Source: Iris pallida
Lineage: Eukaryota > Streptophyta > Magnoliopsida > Asparagales > Iridaceae
Assembly: GCA_029216955.1 (NCBI GenBank)
Contig: JANAVB010031417.1
Location: forward strand, 16,075,055 to 16,139,054
Reading direction: 5' to 3'
DNA: 64,000 nucleotides
This document shows, in pieces, positions 8,681 through 20,558 of the stretch (its first letter is position 1; each line of letters begins with the position of its first letter). The position numbers and the translations under genes were made by a program. The notes beneath the pieces were generated by a model that was given only the letters and a program-made list of their open reading frames with translations, had not been told where the DNA came from and made no database searches.

Positions 8681-9270
8681 ATTCAGGAGCATCGACCAGA
8701 TTTTGCAAGTTCAACCCCCGCCGTTTCGAAGGCACGGAGGATGCCATCTCAGCAGATGCATGGCTTAAGGATATTGAGGCTATTCTGATGGCAGCTAAGG
8801 TGCCGGCAGAAGAACGTGTGGATCAGGTAAAGTTGTTACTTCAGGATCTCGTACGTGATTGGTGGAAATCAGAAGAAGTAGGCATCAGACGTCCTATTGC
8901 TTGGAACGATTTCACAGCAAGATTCAAGACAAAGTACTATGGAGTTGTGGCACAGTTTGAGCTACAACAGAAGTTTATCAACCTCAAGCAGGCCGGCAAG
9001 ACGGTAGATGCTTATGCAGCGGAGTTCTGTAGATTGAGTAGGTTTGCCCCAGAGATGGTAGCGACGGAGCGCCAGAGGGCGATGAGGTTCCAGCAAGGGT
9101 TTCATCTTGAGCTCTTACAATTGATAGAGGGGCACAACTACCAGACTTTTGATGAAGTATTGACGGCAACCCGAAGGCATGATATCACCATTCAGAGGAT
9201 CACGGCAAGGACTGGAGGTCAGAAGAGATCCCACAGTCAGATTGAAGAAGGAGGGGGAGCAGCGTCCTGA
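8674..9270 (+). pseudogene. Gag capsid domain, element A
   Basis: It encodes a retrotransposon Gag capsid region (Retrotrans_gag type). FNPRRFEGTEDAISADAWL is followed by KVKLLLQDLVRDWWKS-like helices, FKTKYYG and FINLKQAGKTVDAYAAEFCRLS, the usual order in chromoviral Gag. The capsid would assemble the cytoplasmic particle in which reverse transcription occurs. The frame stops at 9268-9270, after GGGAAS. The downstream zinc knuckles are read in another frame (9384-9485), so a second frameshift separates capsid and nucleocapsid. Homology begins within the first 20 residues, so the Met at 8674 is not the native start. Confidence 0.8.
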
Positions 9271-9383
9271 ACAACAGCACCATCCCCTGGCATTCGTATC
9301 CATGATGTGGCAATGCGAGGGCCAGCACCACCACCCAGGCAGCAGCAGCAGCAACAGAAGAAGAACCAACAACCCCAGCGGGC

Positions 9384-9485
9384 TGCACTTATTATGGAAA
9401 GATAGGGTACACTAGAGATGTGTGTCGGGCATTGAATGGATTGTGTTTGATATGTGGAAATCCAGATCATCGGGTTACCACATGT
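9384..9485 (+). pseudogene. Gag nucleocapsid: two zinc knuckles, the first one mutated
   Basis: Read in the same frame as pol, the second motif (9444-9485) is an intact CX2CX4HX4C knuckle (CLICGNPDHRVTTC). The first (9384-9425) has the same spacing but reads CTYYGKIGYTRDVC: Tyr replaces both the second Cys and the His. Each change needs one transition (TGT to TAT, CAC to TAC), the type produced by deamination of methylated cytosine. Knuckles bind the genomic RNA for packaging, so this copy could bind it only poorly. No stop separates this segment from the pol frame. Confidence 0.75.
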
Positions 9486-9575
9486 TCCATGAATTCGAGG
9501 TCAGGAGGACCAGTGCAGCAGTTTCCTGCTCTGCTAGCACCAGGGGCAGGACAGTATTGAGGACCAGCAGTAGCA

Positions 9576-11363
9576 GTGAAACCGTTGGCCCAGCGTCCGT
9601 TAATGCCACAGGCTCAGATGTTTCGGCAGCAGGGACCGCCGATGCAGCAACACCAGCATAGACCACCCCAGCATCATCAAGGCAGGGGCCAGCAGCAGCA
9701 CCAGGCTAGGCCGCAGCATGGGAACCAGCAAGGAGGTAGAGGGCAGGCATTCATACTATCCTTGGAAGAGGCATTAGCATCGGAAGATGTTGTGGCAGGT
9801 AACATTCTCGTCTCCTTATATCCCGCAGTAGCATTGTTTGATTCGGGAGCGTCACACTCATTTATATCTGCACAATTTGCGACACGGCTAGGAATGGAGT
9901 TCGAGGCATTGCCAGGGAGGTTAAATATACTCACTGGTAATGGGCTCGTAGGAGTTAGTAGAGTTATTCTAGCATGTAGCGTTGTAGTTTGCGGGCATTC
10001 CTTACCCGTCCGGTTGATAGAATTTTCTGTTAGAAATTTCGACGTTATCTTAGGCATGGACTGGCTGAAAGACAGTCATGCGATAATAGATTGTCGTAGT
10101 GGGAGTGTATCTTTTGATATTCCAGGCATGAAGAGATTCACCTTAGTCAGATCAGAGGCAACTCAGCAAGAGCAGGGAGTGATAACGGCAATGGAAGAAG
10201 TTCAAGTTCCGAAGGTAGTTGAAGAGTTTCTTGATGTATTTCCCGAAGAACTTCCAGGTCTGCCACCGGTTAGAGATATTGAGTTCAGCATAGAATTGGC
10301 ACCTGGAACTAAACCGATATCAGATCGGGTTTACAGAATGGCGGATTCGAAGCAGGCCAAGGTGTATCAGTACATAGAGGAATTGAAGGAGAAGAAGTTC
10401 ATCCAAGCTAGCATATCACCATGGGCACCACCAGTGGTACTTATGGGAAAGAAGGATGGGTCATCGAGATTGTGCATCGATTACAGGAAGCTTAACGCGG
10501 CAACAGTAAAGAACAAGTACCCACTACCAAGGATCGACGACTTATTTGATCAGTTGAGCAGGGCTAGAGTTTTCTCCAAGATAGATCTTCGTTCAGGGTA
10601 CCATCAGGTGAGGGTTCGAAAGGAAGATATTCCCAAGACAGCATTCAGGTCGAAGTATGGGCATTATGAATTTTTAGTAATACCGTTTGGTTTGACCAAC
10701 GCTTCAGCAATATTTATGGATTTGATGAACCGCATCTTTTTGCCATACTTAGATCAGTTTGTCGTTGTGTTTCTTGACGACATTCTCGTATACTCTGCCA
10801 GTAAGAAAGAGCATGAAGACCACCTCAGAAAGGTGTTACAGGTTTTGAGGGATAACCAGTTGTATGCCAAGCTCAGAAAGTATGAGTTCTGGACGGATCA
10901 TATTTCATTTTTGGGTCATATCATATCAGGAGCTGGAGTAGCAGTGGATTCCAAGAAGGTAGAAGCAGTAGAGAGTTGGCCAGTACCCAAGACCGTAGCT
11001 GATGTACGGAGTTTCTTGGGATTGGCAGGATATTACAGAAGGTTTGTATCAGATTTTGCAAGACTTTCAGCACCCATGACCCGCTTGACACGGAAGGATG
11101 TACCATTCCTCTGGTCGGCAGAATGCCAGGCATCATTTGAAAATCTGAAGCAGAAGTTGATATCAGCGCCTATTCTTACATTGCCAGTTGGACCCGGAGG
11201 TTTTACTGTATATTGTGATGCGTCAGGTAAAGGACTTGGATGTGTCCTCATGCAACATGGAAAGGTGATAGCGTATGCATCTAGGCAGCTTCGGGACCAC
11301 GAGAAGAATTATCCAACTCTTGATTTGGAGTTGGCAGCAGTAGTATTTGCTTTGAAGCTATGA
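9576..11363 (+). pseudogene. pol: Pol of element A: protease, reverse transcriptase, RNase H (part)
   Basis: The 595-residue open frame holds, in order, an aspartic protease ([12 protein letters not shown], active Asp near residue 89), a linker ([21 protein letters not shown]), and Ty3-type reverse transcriptase. The RT shows [17 protein letters not shown] and the catalytic [10 protein letters not shown] near residue 400. RNase H begins at [11 protein letters not shown], near residue 547. The products would cut the polyprotein and copy the RNA to DNA in cytoplasmic particles. The frame ends at TGA (11361-11363) where relatives read TGG (FALKxWRHYLYG), a nonsense change. RNase H homology continues in the same frame to about 11430 and then shifts frame by an indel. 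This Met is internal, since the Gag-Pol frame runs in from the zinc knuckles. Confidence 0.92.
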
Positions 11364-11602
11364 AGGCATTACTTATATGGTAATCGAGTAGACATGTACA
11401 CAGATCATAAAAGTCTGAAGTACATCTTACTCAGAAGGAGTTGAACATGAGGCAGAGAAGATGGTTAGAGCTGATCAAGGATTATGACGTGGAGCTTCAG
11501 TATCATCCAGGCAAGGCTAATGTGGTAGCGGGCGCTCTTAGTAGGAGAGACGGCGCATTTATGTTGACAACGCAGACGCATATCTTATAAGACCTTCAGG
11601 AG

Positions 11603-12640
11603 ATGGGCATAGAAGTTATACTTCCTAGTGATGTAGGAGTTCTGGCAAGTCTACAAGTTCAATCTGACTTGGTAGACAGGATCAAGGTAGCCCAGGCACA
11701 AGACCCAAGGATTCAGAAGTTTAGAGCAGAATGTGAGTCAGGACTCAGAAATGAGATGAAAATCCATGAAGACGGTACACTTAGGTTTGGATCACGTCTA
11801 TGTGTACCTAGTGGAGATATTAGACAGGAAGTTATGACAGAAGCTCACAGTTTCCAGTATTCTATACATCCTGGAGGGACCAAGATGTACCAGGATATCA
11901 AGCAGCACTTCTGGTGGAATAGAATGAAGAGGGAAATAGCTAGGTTTGTTTCCCGTTGCTTGATATGTCAGCAAGTGAAGGCAGAGCAGCAGAGGCCAGC
12001 TGGATTATTGCAACCGCTTCCTATCCCGGAATGGAAGTGGGAACATATTACAATGGACTTTGTGACCGGTTTACCGAGATCACCAAGTGGTAAAGATGCC
12101 ATTTGGGTGATAGTGGACCGGCTAACGAAGGTAGCACACTTTCTTCTTTTCAGAGTAGGGCAATCTACAGAAAAGTTGGCGGAGTTATATATACAACAGA
12201 TAGTCTGGCAGCATGGAGTCCCTGTCAGTATTGTGTCAGACAGAGATACCCGTTTTACATCACATTTTTGGAAGAGCTTGCACCATAGTCTGGGTACCAA
12301 GTTAAGATTTAGCACAGCCTACTATCCACAGACGGACGAGCAATCAGAAAGGACGATTCAGACTTTAGAAGATATATTGCGAGCTTGCACCCTAGATTTT
12401 GGAGGATCTTGGGAGAGCCACCTGCACTTAGTTGAGTTTTCATATAACAACAGTTATCAAGCCAGTATCCAGATGGCGCCATTCGAGGCACTATATGGTA
12501 AGAAATGTAGATCGCTACTAGCATGGGATGATATCGGGGAGAGAAAGATGCTAGGTCCGGAATTGATTGTTCAGACAGTTGAAGTGGTTAAAGGAATTAG
12601 AGAACGACTTCGAGTTGCGCAGGATCGACATCGTCATTAG
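11603..12640 (+). pseudogene. Integrase of element A: HHCC and DDE domains
   Basis: The zinc-binding HHCC region reads HPGGTKMYQDIKQHFWW...CLICQQVKAE. The catalytic core follows with MDFVTGLPRS (first Asp), VSDRDTRFTSHFW (second Asp) and SERTIQTLEDILRAC (Glu). Integrase joins the cDNA to the host chromosome. Upstream residues in the same frame ([11 protein letters not shown], about 11514-11546) link RNase H to integrase, but a TAA precedes this ORF. The frame ends with TAG (12638-12640), where the homologue in element F reads Trp in RHWADxHRR. One nonsense base therefore separates it from the next ORF in the same frame. Confidence 0.92.
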
Positions 12641-12661
12641 GCGGACCAACATCGTAGGCTG

Positions 12662-13159
12662 TTGGAGTTTTCTATTAGGGACCACATATTCTTGCGAATC
12701 TTACCTACCCGTGGGGTCATTAGATTTGGCGTTCGCGGGAAGTTGAGTCCGCGATCCGTAGGACCATTCGTTATCCTTGATAGGGTAGGCGATGTTGCTT
12801 ATCGTCTGTCCCTTCCACCTTCGTTACGAGAGGTGCATGACGTATTTCATGTATATCAGCTGCGAAGGTATGTATCGGACCCCAGCCATATCTTTGATCA
12901 TTCTGAGTTGGTTGTTGGTACCAACTTGTCTTACGAGGAGCAGCCGGTGTCCATTTTGGACCGAAGAGAGAAGATACTCAAGAACCGAACAATTAGCCTT
13001 GCCCGTATTGCTTGGGGCCATCACTCATTAGGGGAGTCAACGTGGGAACGTGAGGATGATATCCGATCACGGTATCCACATCTGTTTGACTCACAAGCTA
13101 TATTTCTTTCCATGTACCTTGATTGTCTTAACCCCTCATGCTTGTCACCCTATAGATAG
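12662..13159 (+). pseudogene. Integrase C-terminus with chromodomain-like end, element A
   Basis: It continues the integrase frame after the single TAG. FLRILPTRGVIRFG and GKLSPRSVGPF form the GPY/F module. EVHDVFHVYQLRRY follows. The end, VSILDRREKILKNRTISLARIAWG...ESTWEREDDIRSRYPHLF, has the layout of the chromodomain that ends Tekay/Del-group integrases. Chromodomains are thought to steer insertion toward modified chromatin. The homologous frame in F stops right after FDS. Here the stop is changed, so about 30 extra residues are read to 13159. Confidence 0.88.
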
Positions 13160-13284
13160 AACTACTTGATATCGTAGGTTGTTAATATAGATATGTTATC
13201 TGCTAGTTAACATTGAAGAATGATTGCTTGCTCAAGTATTCTTGCACCAAGATCAGCTTAGTTTTGATATTCCTATCCTGCTTG

Positions 13285-13328
13285 GATTTGAAATTTCGAG
13301 AACGGAATTTTTTTAAGGAGGGTAGAGA
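13285..13328 (+). other. Pre-PPT motif and polypurine tract of element A
   Basis: TTTCGAGAACGGAA followed by AAGGAGGGTAGAGA directly abuts the 3' LTR start TGTCACTT. Plus-strand DNA synthesis would be primed here. The TTCGAGGACGAA-type motif before the tract also occurs in elements F, G, D and E. Confidence 0.85.
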
Positions 13329-14011
13329 TGTCACTTCCCGTTCCCAGAATACGTATTTTAATACATGTACTGCTTGAATATATTTATTTAATATTTATCA
13401 TGTATTGCTCTATAATTAAACCCCTTTAATTTCATATTAATTAATTTTCTGTAATTTTATTTCTGTATTTTATTTCCTGCTTTTATACTCTGCCTTAGCT
13501 TTACTTTGGGTTCGGCTTGAATTGGTTTAGTTAGTTGGTTCATCATGAACCGAAACAAACCCCCGCCTACCACCACCTCTTTCATTTAAAGCCATCCCAT
13601 TTTTTCTCTCTCTATTACTTCACCATTAATCTCCTTCTTCCTCATAACTCCTCCCCCATCTACTCAGCCGTCAAGGCAAGTGCCAAACTTACTTCTTGAT
13701 GGATCACCATTATTATTGTTCCATCATTTTCCTTACTTGATTTTGAGCCTCTTTAGTACTTAGCATTTCCAATTTCCATGGTTCATTTCTTGTAGATCTA
13801 AGTTTAATACATTTTCGGATTTCTTAGGTTTTGATCTAGTAAACTTTGTTATCTTTAAGTTTTGATGGTTCCATGTTGTAGAGAATTTCGTTCTACCCCA
13901 TTTTGACCTATGGAAGTTCAGATTTGGGCTTGGAATGAAGGATTTAGAGAGCTTAGAAGCAATAGTTTCCATGGTTCTGTCCTTAGATAAATTCGAAAAA
14001 GAACAGACTTG

Positions 14012-14549
14012 ACCGCATGAGTTTTTCATGCGGCAAGTCTTTTCCAGCCGCATATAAATTTTGAGCCGCATAAGAGGAGCTGGCCGCATGAAGCGTAGCT
14101 AGCCGCATAAAGAGTTTCAGCCGCATGAAGATTCCGGCCGCATGGCATTATCTTGGCCGCATAAGTTTTCTCAGCCGCATGAGTTTCTATTTGGCCGTAG
14201 CCGCATGAGTTTTCATTTGGCCGCAGCCGCATGAGTTTCCATTTGACCGCAGCCGCACGTACTCCTGTCCATCGTAGCCGCATGAAGAGTTCGACCGCAT
14301 AAGAGATTTTTAGCCGCATGGACTAAATCATTTCCCCGCCGCATGGGCACTACTTTTCTTTAGCCGCATAGACTTTGTTTCTTCCTCAGCCGCATGATAC
14401 TGCACCCTCTTGGCTGCATGCCAGCGAGCCGTATGAGGCTTGGTTCCACCCTAGTCGCATGAGCGAGAACCCCAGCCGCATAAGGCTTGTAACTTCTCGG
14501 CCGCATAGGCATTGAGCCGCATGGAATCCCAATTACCTGGTCGTATGAA
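14012..14549 (+). repeat. GCCGCATGAG minisatellite in the 3' LTR of A
   Basis: This is the partner of the 5930-6509 array, with the same unit order except for two unit-sized deletions. It includes the same terminal hairpin (CCGCATGAG...CATGCGG) at about 14013-14034. Confidence 0.9.
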
Positions 14550-15704
14550 CTATAGTCCCTAATGCCTTTTGGCTGATTCTCGTCCCTGAGTTAACATTGA
14601 TTGACATTAATTAACATCGATTGACATGGATTGGTATTAATTAACATTAAAATTGTTATCTTGGCATTAATTAGCATTAACTGTTATCTAAATTAATTAT
14701 TGATCATGCGTTCCTAGTTGGAACTAAGAGACTGGCTAGTCGCCTTATTGAATTGAATGAATGAGACACGTTCATATTAGTTATAAACTATTGAAATCGA
14801 CTGGCTAATCCCGAATATTGGCATACATGCACATGCAGACTTCAATTTATTTGTTATTTATTTATCTTACCAAAGAAGCATGTGTACTTTATGGTCAAGG
14901 CATGATTATTCCATGGTTAGTTTTGATTGTTGCATTACGCTATGTAAGACCTACAACCTAACCGCACGGGCATCGTTGTAGAGTTGTGCATATCGTACAT
15001 CGTACGAAAGTACTCATTTGAATGACCATGACCCACGGCATGGGATTCCATTCAACGTAGAGACTATTAAGTTAAATAAAATAATAATTGCATGGAGAGA
15101 ATGGATTCCCGAGTTCTTACATGGCAGCCCTCTTGGGACTAGTAGTGCCCGACAGGCCGGTTGGTCCCCACAGATACTGCAAATCTACCACACGGGCAGG
15201 GAGCGGTATCAGGTTATACTATCTATGGTATGTGGTATATTGATGACGGGCGTCCCGCTGGGACTCGTCTAATTCATGATTGGCGTAATTGATTGACTGG
15301 GTAAACTAGCCTTGCTTGCACATAGTAAGAACGGAGGAATCTTTATTGCATAATTCCAGGATAACTTGGAACTCATAATAGCAAGCCGTAGTATTTGCAT
15401 GGCCATTTAAACTGATTTGTTTGTGTACTATACCTACTCTGTTACCTAACTGAGATGATCAGAATGTCAGGACATGACGGACCAACTTCTGTCCTTGTTT
15501 GGTTGGAAAGTTGGTTCGAAGTGTCGTGATGTTATGTGAGTCCTAGTAGATAGCAGAGATCTATTATCATATTCTCTTCTTACTGGTTTATTCCTCATAT
15601 CGTGCTCCCTTGTGGTACTTGCTATTAGAGGTCTAACCTCTCTGGTTTTGCATGGCCAGATTTAGAGCCGGTCCCCGAGGATCCAGCTTACTTCTACCTC
15701 CAAG

Positions 15705-15742
15705 ATGGTCAATACTAGAGGGATGATCGCAGGAGGACTCGA
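15705..15742 (+). CDS. LTR-encoded MVNTRG frame, 3' LTR of A
   Basis: It matches 7666-7703 in frame, length and the GA/GT end. In the 3' LTR it has no Gag acceptor downstream. If used, it could only splice to flanking sequence. Confidence 0.35.
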
Positions 15743-16225
15743 GTGGGTTTCTTACTTCCCCGCTCGTTTTGTGAATTACTGTCACGCCCCATAACCAGAA
15801 TACTGGAGAGCGGGGGCAGACATAGCCAGCTACGTATATGAAATGGAATCCATCTCGCTATACGGTCACGGCTGTCTAGATGTATGAGGGTTTATCTACA
15901 AGCCAACAGTCTCTTAAGGTCATGAACAAGCCTAGTGTCTCAATCACAAGCAAGTAAGTAAAAGTCACAAGATGTATGATCATTAAATATACAATAGTAA
16001 GGCGTCCCAAACATTACATATTCAGTTGATCATGAAGCTAGTCGTTACAAAATGTCAGGACTAGCAAGAGTTTAGTCATACATGATCAACCCTAGGATCT
16101 GTTAATCATGTTACAGCCCGTAGGCATACAGTAAGTAAGTGCAATCGAGCTAAACAGGTGCTCGTCGGCTAAACGTCTCAAAAGAATATTTTTACAATAG
16201 AGTGGGAGAGCCAAAAATAACCTAC

Positions 16226-16257
16226 TCGTTGCCAGGGTTCCGTCTAGTAGCCACCAT
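16226..16257 (-). CDS. LTR-encoded MVATRR frame, solo LTR B
   Basis: Minus strand: ATG at 16257 opens MVATRRNPGN plus two bases of Glu and ends at GA/GTAGGT (donor in positions 16225-16224). It lies 477 bp from the LTR 3' end, like the copy in A (465 bp). Confidence 0.35.
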
Positions 16258-17418
16258 CTGGCTGGAAGGTCGGTAGATCCTCTGGAGCTGCTCCAAAATC
16301 TGGCCACACAAAACCAGCTGGGTCAGACCCCAGAAAGAGCAAGTGCCACAAAGGAAGCTTCATTTAGGAACTAAAACCAGCAATCAGCACAAGATATAAA
16401 TAAAAGTAAGAACTGGAAATAAAGAAAGTACACCAGGATGATATACGACGAGATAACCATGGAACTATTCAGATAACCAGGTTACAACCCGTAAACCAAA
16501 CAAGGACCGGGGTTGTAACCCTTCGTCTGAACAGAACTTGGAATTCTCACCATTTATCGGTAAAATAAATACAAGCATTCTGGTCATTCAATAATCTGGA
16601 ACATGATCAGGGCAAGACTAGACTGGTTAGACTCCGTCCAATCACTTCACGGCCAAGCAAGAATTACGGCTTGATACTTTAACTAACTAGGGTTGTCACA
16701 AGCCTAATTACTAACAAGATGTAGTAAGATTATTCCACAGCCACAAGCCCTGCAGACCATCCAGGTTACCCGGGTTAAAAGATTAGAGTTGAATTCAGGT
16801 GGGTACATCGTCCAGGAAACGAATGTACCCTTAGGTAGCTTGAAGGGTGCAACACATGACAGTGTGCTGGAAATGTGCCCTACTCGACGGCAGGCTACAG
16901 ATCCTAAGGCGTGTCCAGGTAACGGGATTGCCTGTAGCTGGGAAATCTCGTCATGACTAATGTATTAATCTAGTTATTAGCCTTATTCCATTTTAGTAGG
17001 TACTCCTGACCGTGGTACTCAGGAGTCCCTGTCCTAGACATGATGCAAGACAGGACTGGTTTATTTATACAAACACAATCGCCCACGGTGTCCAGATTAA
17101 TTATACAGGTCATGTCATGTCAGGTAGCCGTCGCAACAGCTATTCGAGATAATCATGTCAGGTTATCATGCCAAGTGTACTTGTCAGGAGTGCGTCACGA
17201 CGGGCCACTATCAGGTCATGTCAGGTTATTATGTCAGGAGTGCACCACTACGGGTCACTATCACGTCATGCTCAATTATCAATTCCAAACATATCAAGTA
17301 AATTCGTGATTATCAAGTTCAGGACAAGAGGCGTAAGGATATAAAATGGACGTTAAATATCTAATAAAATATTAATATACAGGGCTATAGAAGATCCAGG
17401 GTAAGTAGGATCAGGTCC

Positions 17419-18060
17419 AGTTGCGCCTAAACATCAGGTTGCGCCTGAGTCAGACTGCGCTCAAGTCAGGCTACGCTCAAGTCAGGCTGCGCTCAAATCA
17501 GGCTGCGCTCAAGTCAGGCTGCGCTCAAGTCAGCGTATGCAAGACATACGTCTCCAAAAGGCAGCGTATGGACTCCATACGACTCCTCTTCAAGGCAGCG
17601 TATGTACTCCATACGACTCCTCATCAAGGCAGCGTATGAGGTCCATACGACTCCTTGTCACCCAAGTCAGCGTATGCAAGACATACGTCTCCAAAAGGCA
17701 GCGTATGGACTCCATACGACTCCTCTTCAAGGCAGCGTATGTACTCCATACGACTCCTCATCAAGGCAGCGTATGAGGTCCATACGACTCCTTGTCACCC
17801 AAGTCAGCGTATGCAAGACATACGTCTCCAAAAGGCAGCGTATGGACTCCATACGACTCCTCTTCAAGGCAGCGTATGTACTCCATACGACTCCTCATCA
17901 AGGCAGCGTATGAGGTCCATACGACTCCTTGTCACCCAAGTTAGCGTATGCAAGACATACGTCTCCAAAAGACAGCGTATGGACTCCATACGACTCCTCT
18001 TCAAGGCAGCGTATGAGTCAGACTGCGCTGCGCTAAAGAGCGCACGCAACTCAGTGGCGC
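17419..18060 (-). repeat. Minisatellite of solo LTR B, 137-bp unit of hairpin subunits
   Basis: A 137-bp period repeats from 17531, 17668, 17805 and 17942, about 3.5 units. Each unit has four subunits of the form CGTATG-N5-CATACG (for example CGTATGGACTCCATACG), so every subunit can fold into a hairpin. A flanking TGCGCTCAAGTCAGGC array precedes it. Reading frames over 17421-18125 only reflect this periodicity. Confidence 0.93.
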
Positions 18061-18676
18061 AAGCTAAAAAGCTCGCGTACACTGCTCACTGTCTTCTCCA
18101 AATCAGCAAGAACTCCATGGTTTGAACCCAAAGCTTCAAAAGTCCATAACTTGGTCAAAATAAGTCCAAATCCAACTTTTCAAAGGTCAAAATTGGGTAG
18201 AATAAAATTCTCTACAACATGGAACCATCTGTCATACCCCAGAACCAGAATACTGGAGAGCGGGGGCAGACATAGCCAGCTACGTATAACGGAATAGAAT
18301 CCACACCGCTATACGGTCACGGCTGTCTAGATATGTGAGGGTTTCACTACAATCCATCAGTCTCTTAAGGTCATAAAATAGCCTATTGTCTCAATCTCAA
18401 CCAACTAATAATAATCACAAGATATCAGATCACCCAATATACAATTGTAAGGCGTCCCAAACATTACATATCCAGATGATCATGAAGCTAGTCGTTACAA
18501 AATGTGAGGACTAGCAAGAGTTCAGTCATACATGATCAACCCCCGGGGCTTGTCAATCATGTTATAGCCCGTAGGCAGACAGTAAGTAAGTACAATCGAG
18601 CTAACACTTGCTCGTCGGCTAAACGCCTCAAAAGAATAATTTACAATATTACAGTAGGAGAACAAAAGAAATCCAC

Positions 18677-18708
18677 TCGATGCCCTGGTTACGTCTGGTG
18701 ACCACCAT
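18677..18708 (-). CDS. LTR-encoded MVVTRR frame, solo LTR C
   Basis: Minus strand: ATG at 18708 opens MVVTRRNQGI plus two bases of Glu and ends at GA/GTGGAT. The phase and the distance to the LTR end (478 bp) match the other copies. Confidence 0.35.
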
Positions 18709-19115
18709 CGGGTTGGAAGACAGGTAGATCCTTTGCTGCTGCTCCGGTATCTGGCCATACAAAACCAGCTGGGTCAGACCCCAGAAAGAGCAAGTGCCAC
18801 AAAAGAGGCCACAAAATAAGAACCAAAGCCAGCAAATTAGCACAATAATATAACTACATAATAAGAGACAGTAATTTAAGAAAATGTATGATGAGTAATT
18901 ATAAAAGACAATCTTGTATAGAATCACTAAAAGACAGGACATATAGAAAAGCATGACAGGATGATATACGATGAGATAACCATGGGACTATTCAGATAGC
19001 TAGGTTGCAACCCGTAAACCAAACAAGGACCGGGGTTGTAACCCTTTGTCTGAACGGAACTTGGTTTCTCTCACCATTTATCGGCAAGATAAATATAAGA
19101 AATCAGGTCAAGTAA

Positions 19116-19228
19116 CAATCTGGAGTGACAATCATTATAGTGACAATCTGGAGTGACAATCATTATAGTGACAATCTGGAGTGACAATCATTATAGTGAC
19201 AATCTGGAGTGACAATCATTATAGTGTC
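19116..19228. repeat. 28-bp tandem repeat in solo LTR C, about four units
   Basis: The unit AATCTGGAGTGACAATCATT plus ATAGTGAC is repeated four times. Partial copies recur near 19440-19510. It is specific to C among the related LTRs seen here. Confidence 0.9.
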
Positions 19229-20083
19229 AATCTTTCAATCATTCTGGTACAATCTTACAATCAATCAATTCTAGACAATACTATACTGGACTAGACTCCA
19301 TCCAGGCAATCACGGCCAATCATTGCCTACGGCTTTCTACATTAACTAACTAGGGTTATCACAATCCTAGTTACTAGCAAGATGTAATGAGATGCTCCAA
19401 GTAGTCACAGGCCCTGCAGTTATCCAGGTTATCCAGGCAATCATTATAGTGACAATCTAGAGAGTACAATGCATTATAGTGACAATAGAGTTCAATCATT
19501 TAAGTGACAATGGTGGGAGCCCCACATAACAGTGGGCTGGAAATGTGCCCTACTCGTCGGCAGGCTACAAGTCCAATCATTTGCGGCCGGGATAACGGGA
19601 TCGCCTGTAACTGGGGAACATCTCTTCATGACTAGTGAATTATACTAATTATTAACCTTAGTCCAATTCAGTAGGTACTCCTGACCGTGGTACTCAGGAG
19701 TCCCCTCCTAGATATGATGCAAGACATGACTGGATTATTTGTACAAGCACAATCGCCTACGGTGTCAGGATTAATTATACAGGTCATGTCATGTCAGGTA
19801 GCCGTCGCAACAGCTTTTCAAGATATATCAGGTCAGGTTATCATATCAAGTGTACTAGTCAGGAGTGCGCCACGACGGGCCACTATCAGGTCATGCTCAA
19901 TTATCAATTCCAAACATATCAAGTAAATTCGTGATTATCAAGTTCAGGACAAAAGGCGTAAGGATATAAAATGGACGTAAAATATCTAATAAAATATCAA
20001 TATACAGGGCTATAGAAGGGCCAAGCTTAAAGAATTAAGACCAAAACTCCAAGAGCCAATGGGTCAAGCAAGGGGGTCAGGGG

Positions 20084-20558
20084 GCAGCGTACGTAAAAGT
20101 CACGTACGCAGGGTAGCGTATGCAAAAGTCACGCACGCAAGGCACGCTCAAGTCTGCGACGTACGTGAAAAGTCACGCACGCTCAGGGGAGCAGTGTACG
20201 TGAAAAGTCACGCACACTCAAGGGAGCAATGTACGTGAAAAGTCACGTACGCTGAGAGAGCAGCGTAGGTGAAAAGTCACGCACACTCAAGGGAGCAATG
20301 TACGTAAAAAGTCACGCACGCTGAGAGAGCAGCGTAGGTAAAAAGTCACGCACGCTACAGAGAGCAGCGTACATGAAAAGTCACGCACGCTCAAGGGAGC
20401 AGCGTACATGAAAAGTCACGCACGCTACAGAGAGCAGCGTACATGAAAAGTCACGCACGCTCAAGGGAGCAGCGTACATAAAAAGTCACGCACGCTCAAG
20501 TCTGCGTACGCACAAAAGCACGCACGCAGGAGACATGCTTCCAACAGGAAGCGTATCC
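20084..20558 (-). repeat. Minisatellite of solo LTR C, hairpin units of about 36 bp
   Basis: About a dozen units contain GCGTACGTGA, AAAG, TCACGCACGC and CTCAAGGGAGCA. The two halves GCGTACGTGA / TCACG(C/T)ACGC are complementary, so each unit can form a hairpin. It occupies the same place in the LTR as the arrays of A, B and F but has a different unit. Confidence 0.92.

Larger units (their letters stand above)
13329..15779 (+). repeat. 3' LTR of element A, first part (rest at 21733-22123)
   Basis: It starts TGTCACTTCCCG and is co-linear with the 5' LTR up to GTGAATTAC, where solo LTR B begins. It resumes at 21733 with TTTATACTTTG and ends GGGGCGTGACA at 22123. Compared with the 5' LTR it has lost 18 bp and one 24-bp unit in the minisatellite. 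Confidence 0.95.

Noticed and set aside
17421..18125. Long overlapping plus-strand reading frames, also a CRISPR-like look of regular repeats
   Set aside because: The periodicity is a 137-bp LTR minisatellite with variable subunits and no unique spacers. Reading frames stay open only because the unit lacks stops in those phases. This is plant retrotransposon DNA.
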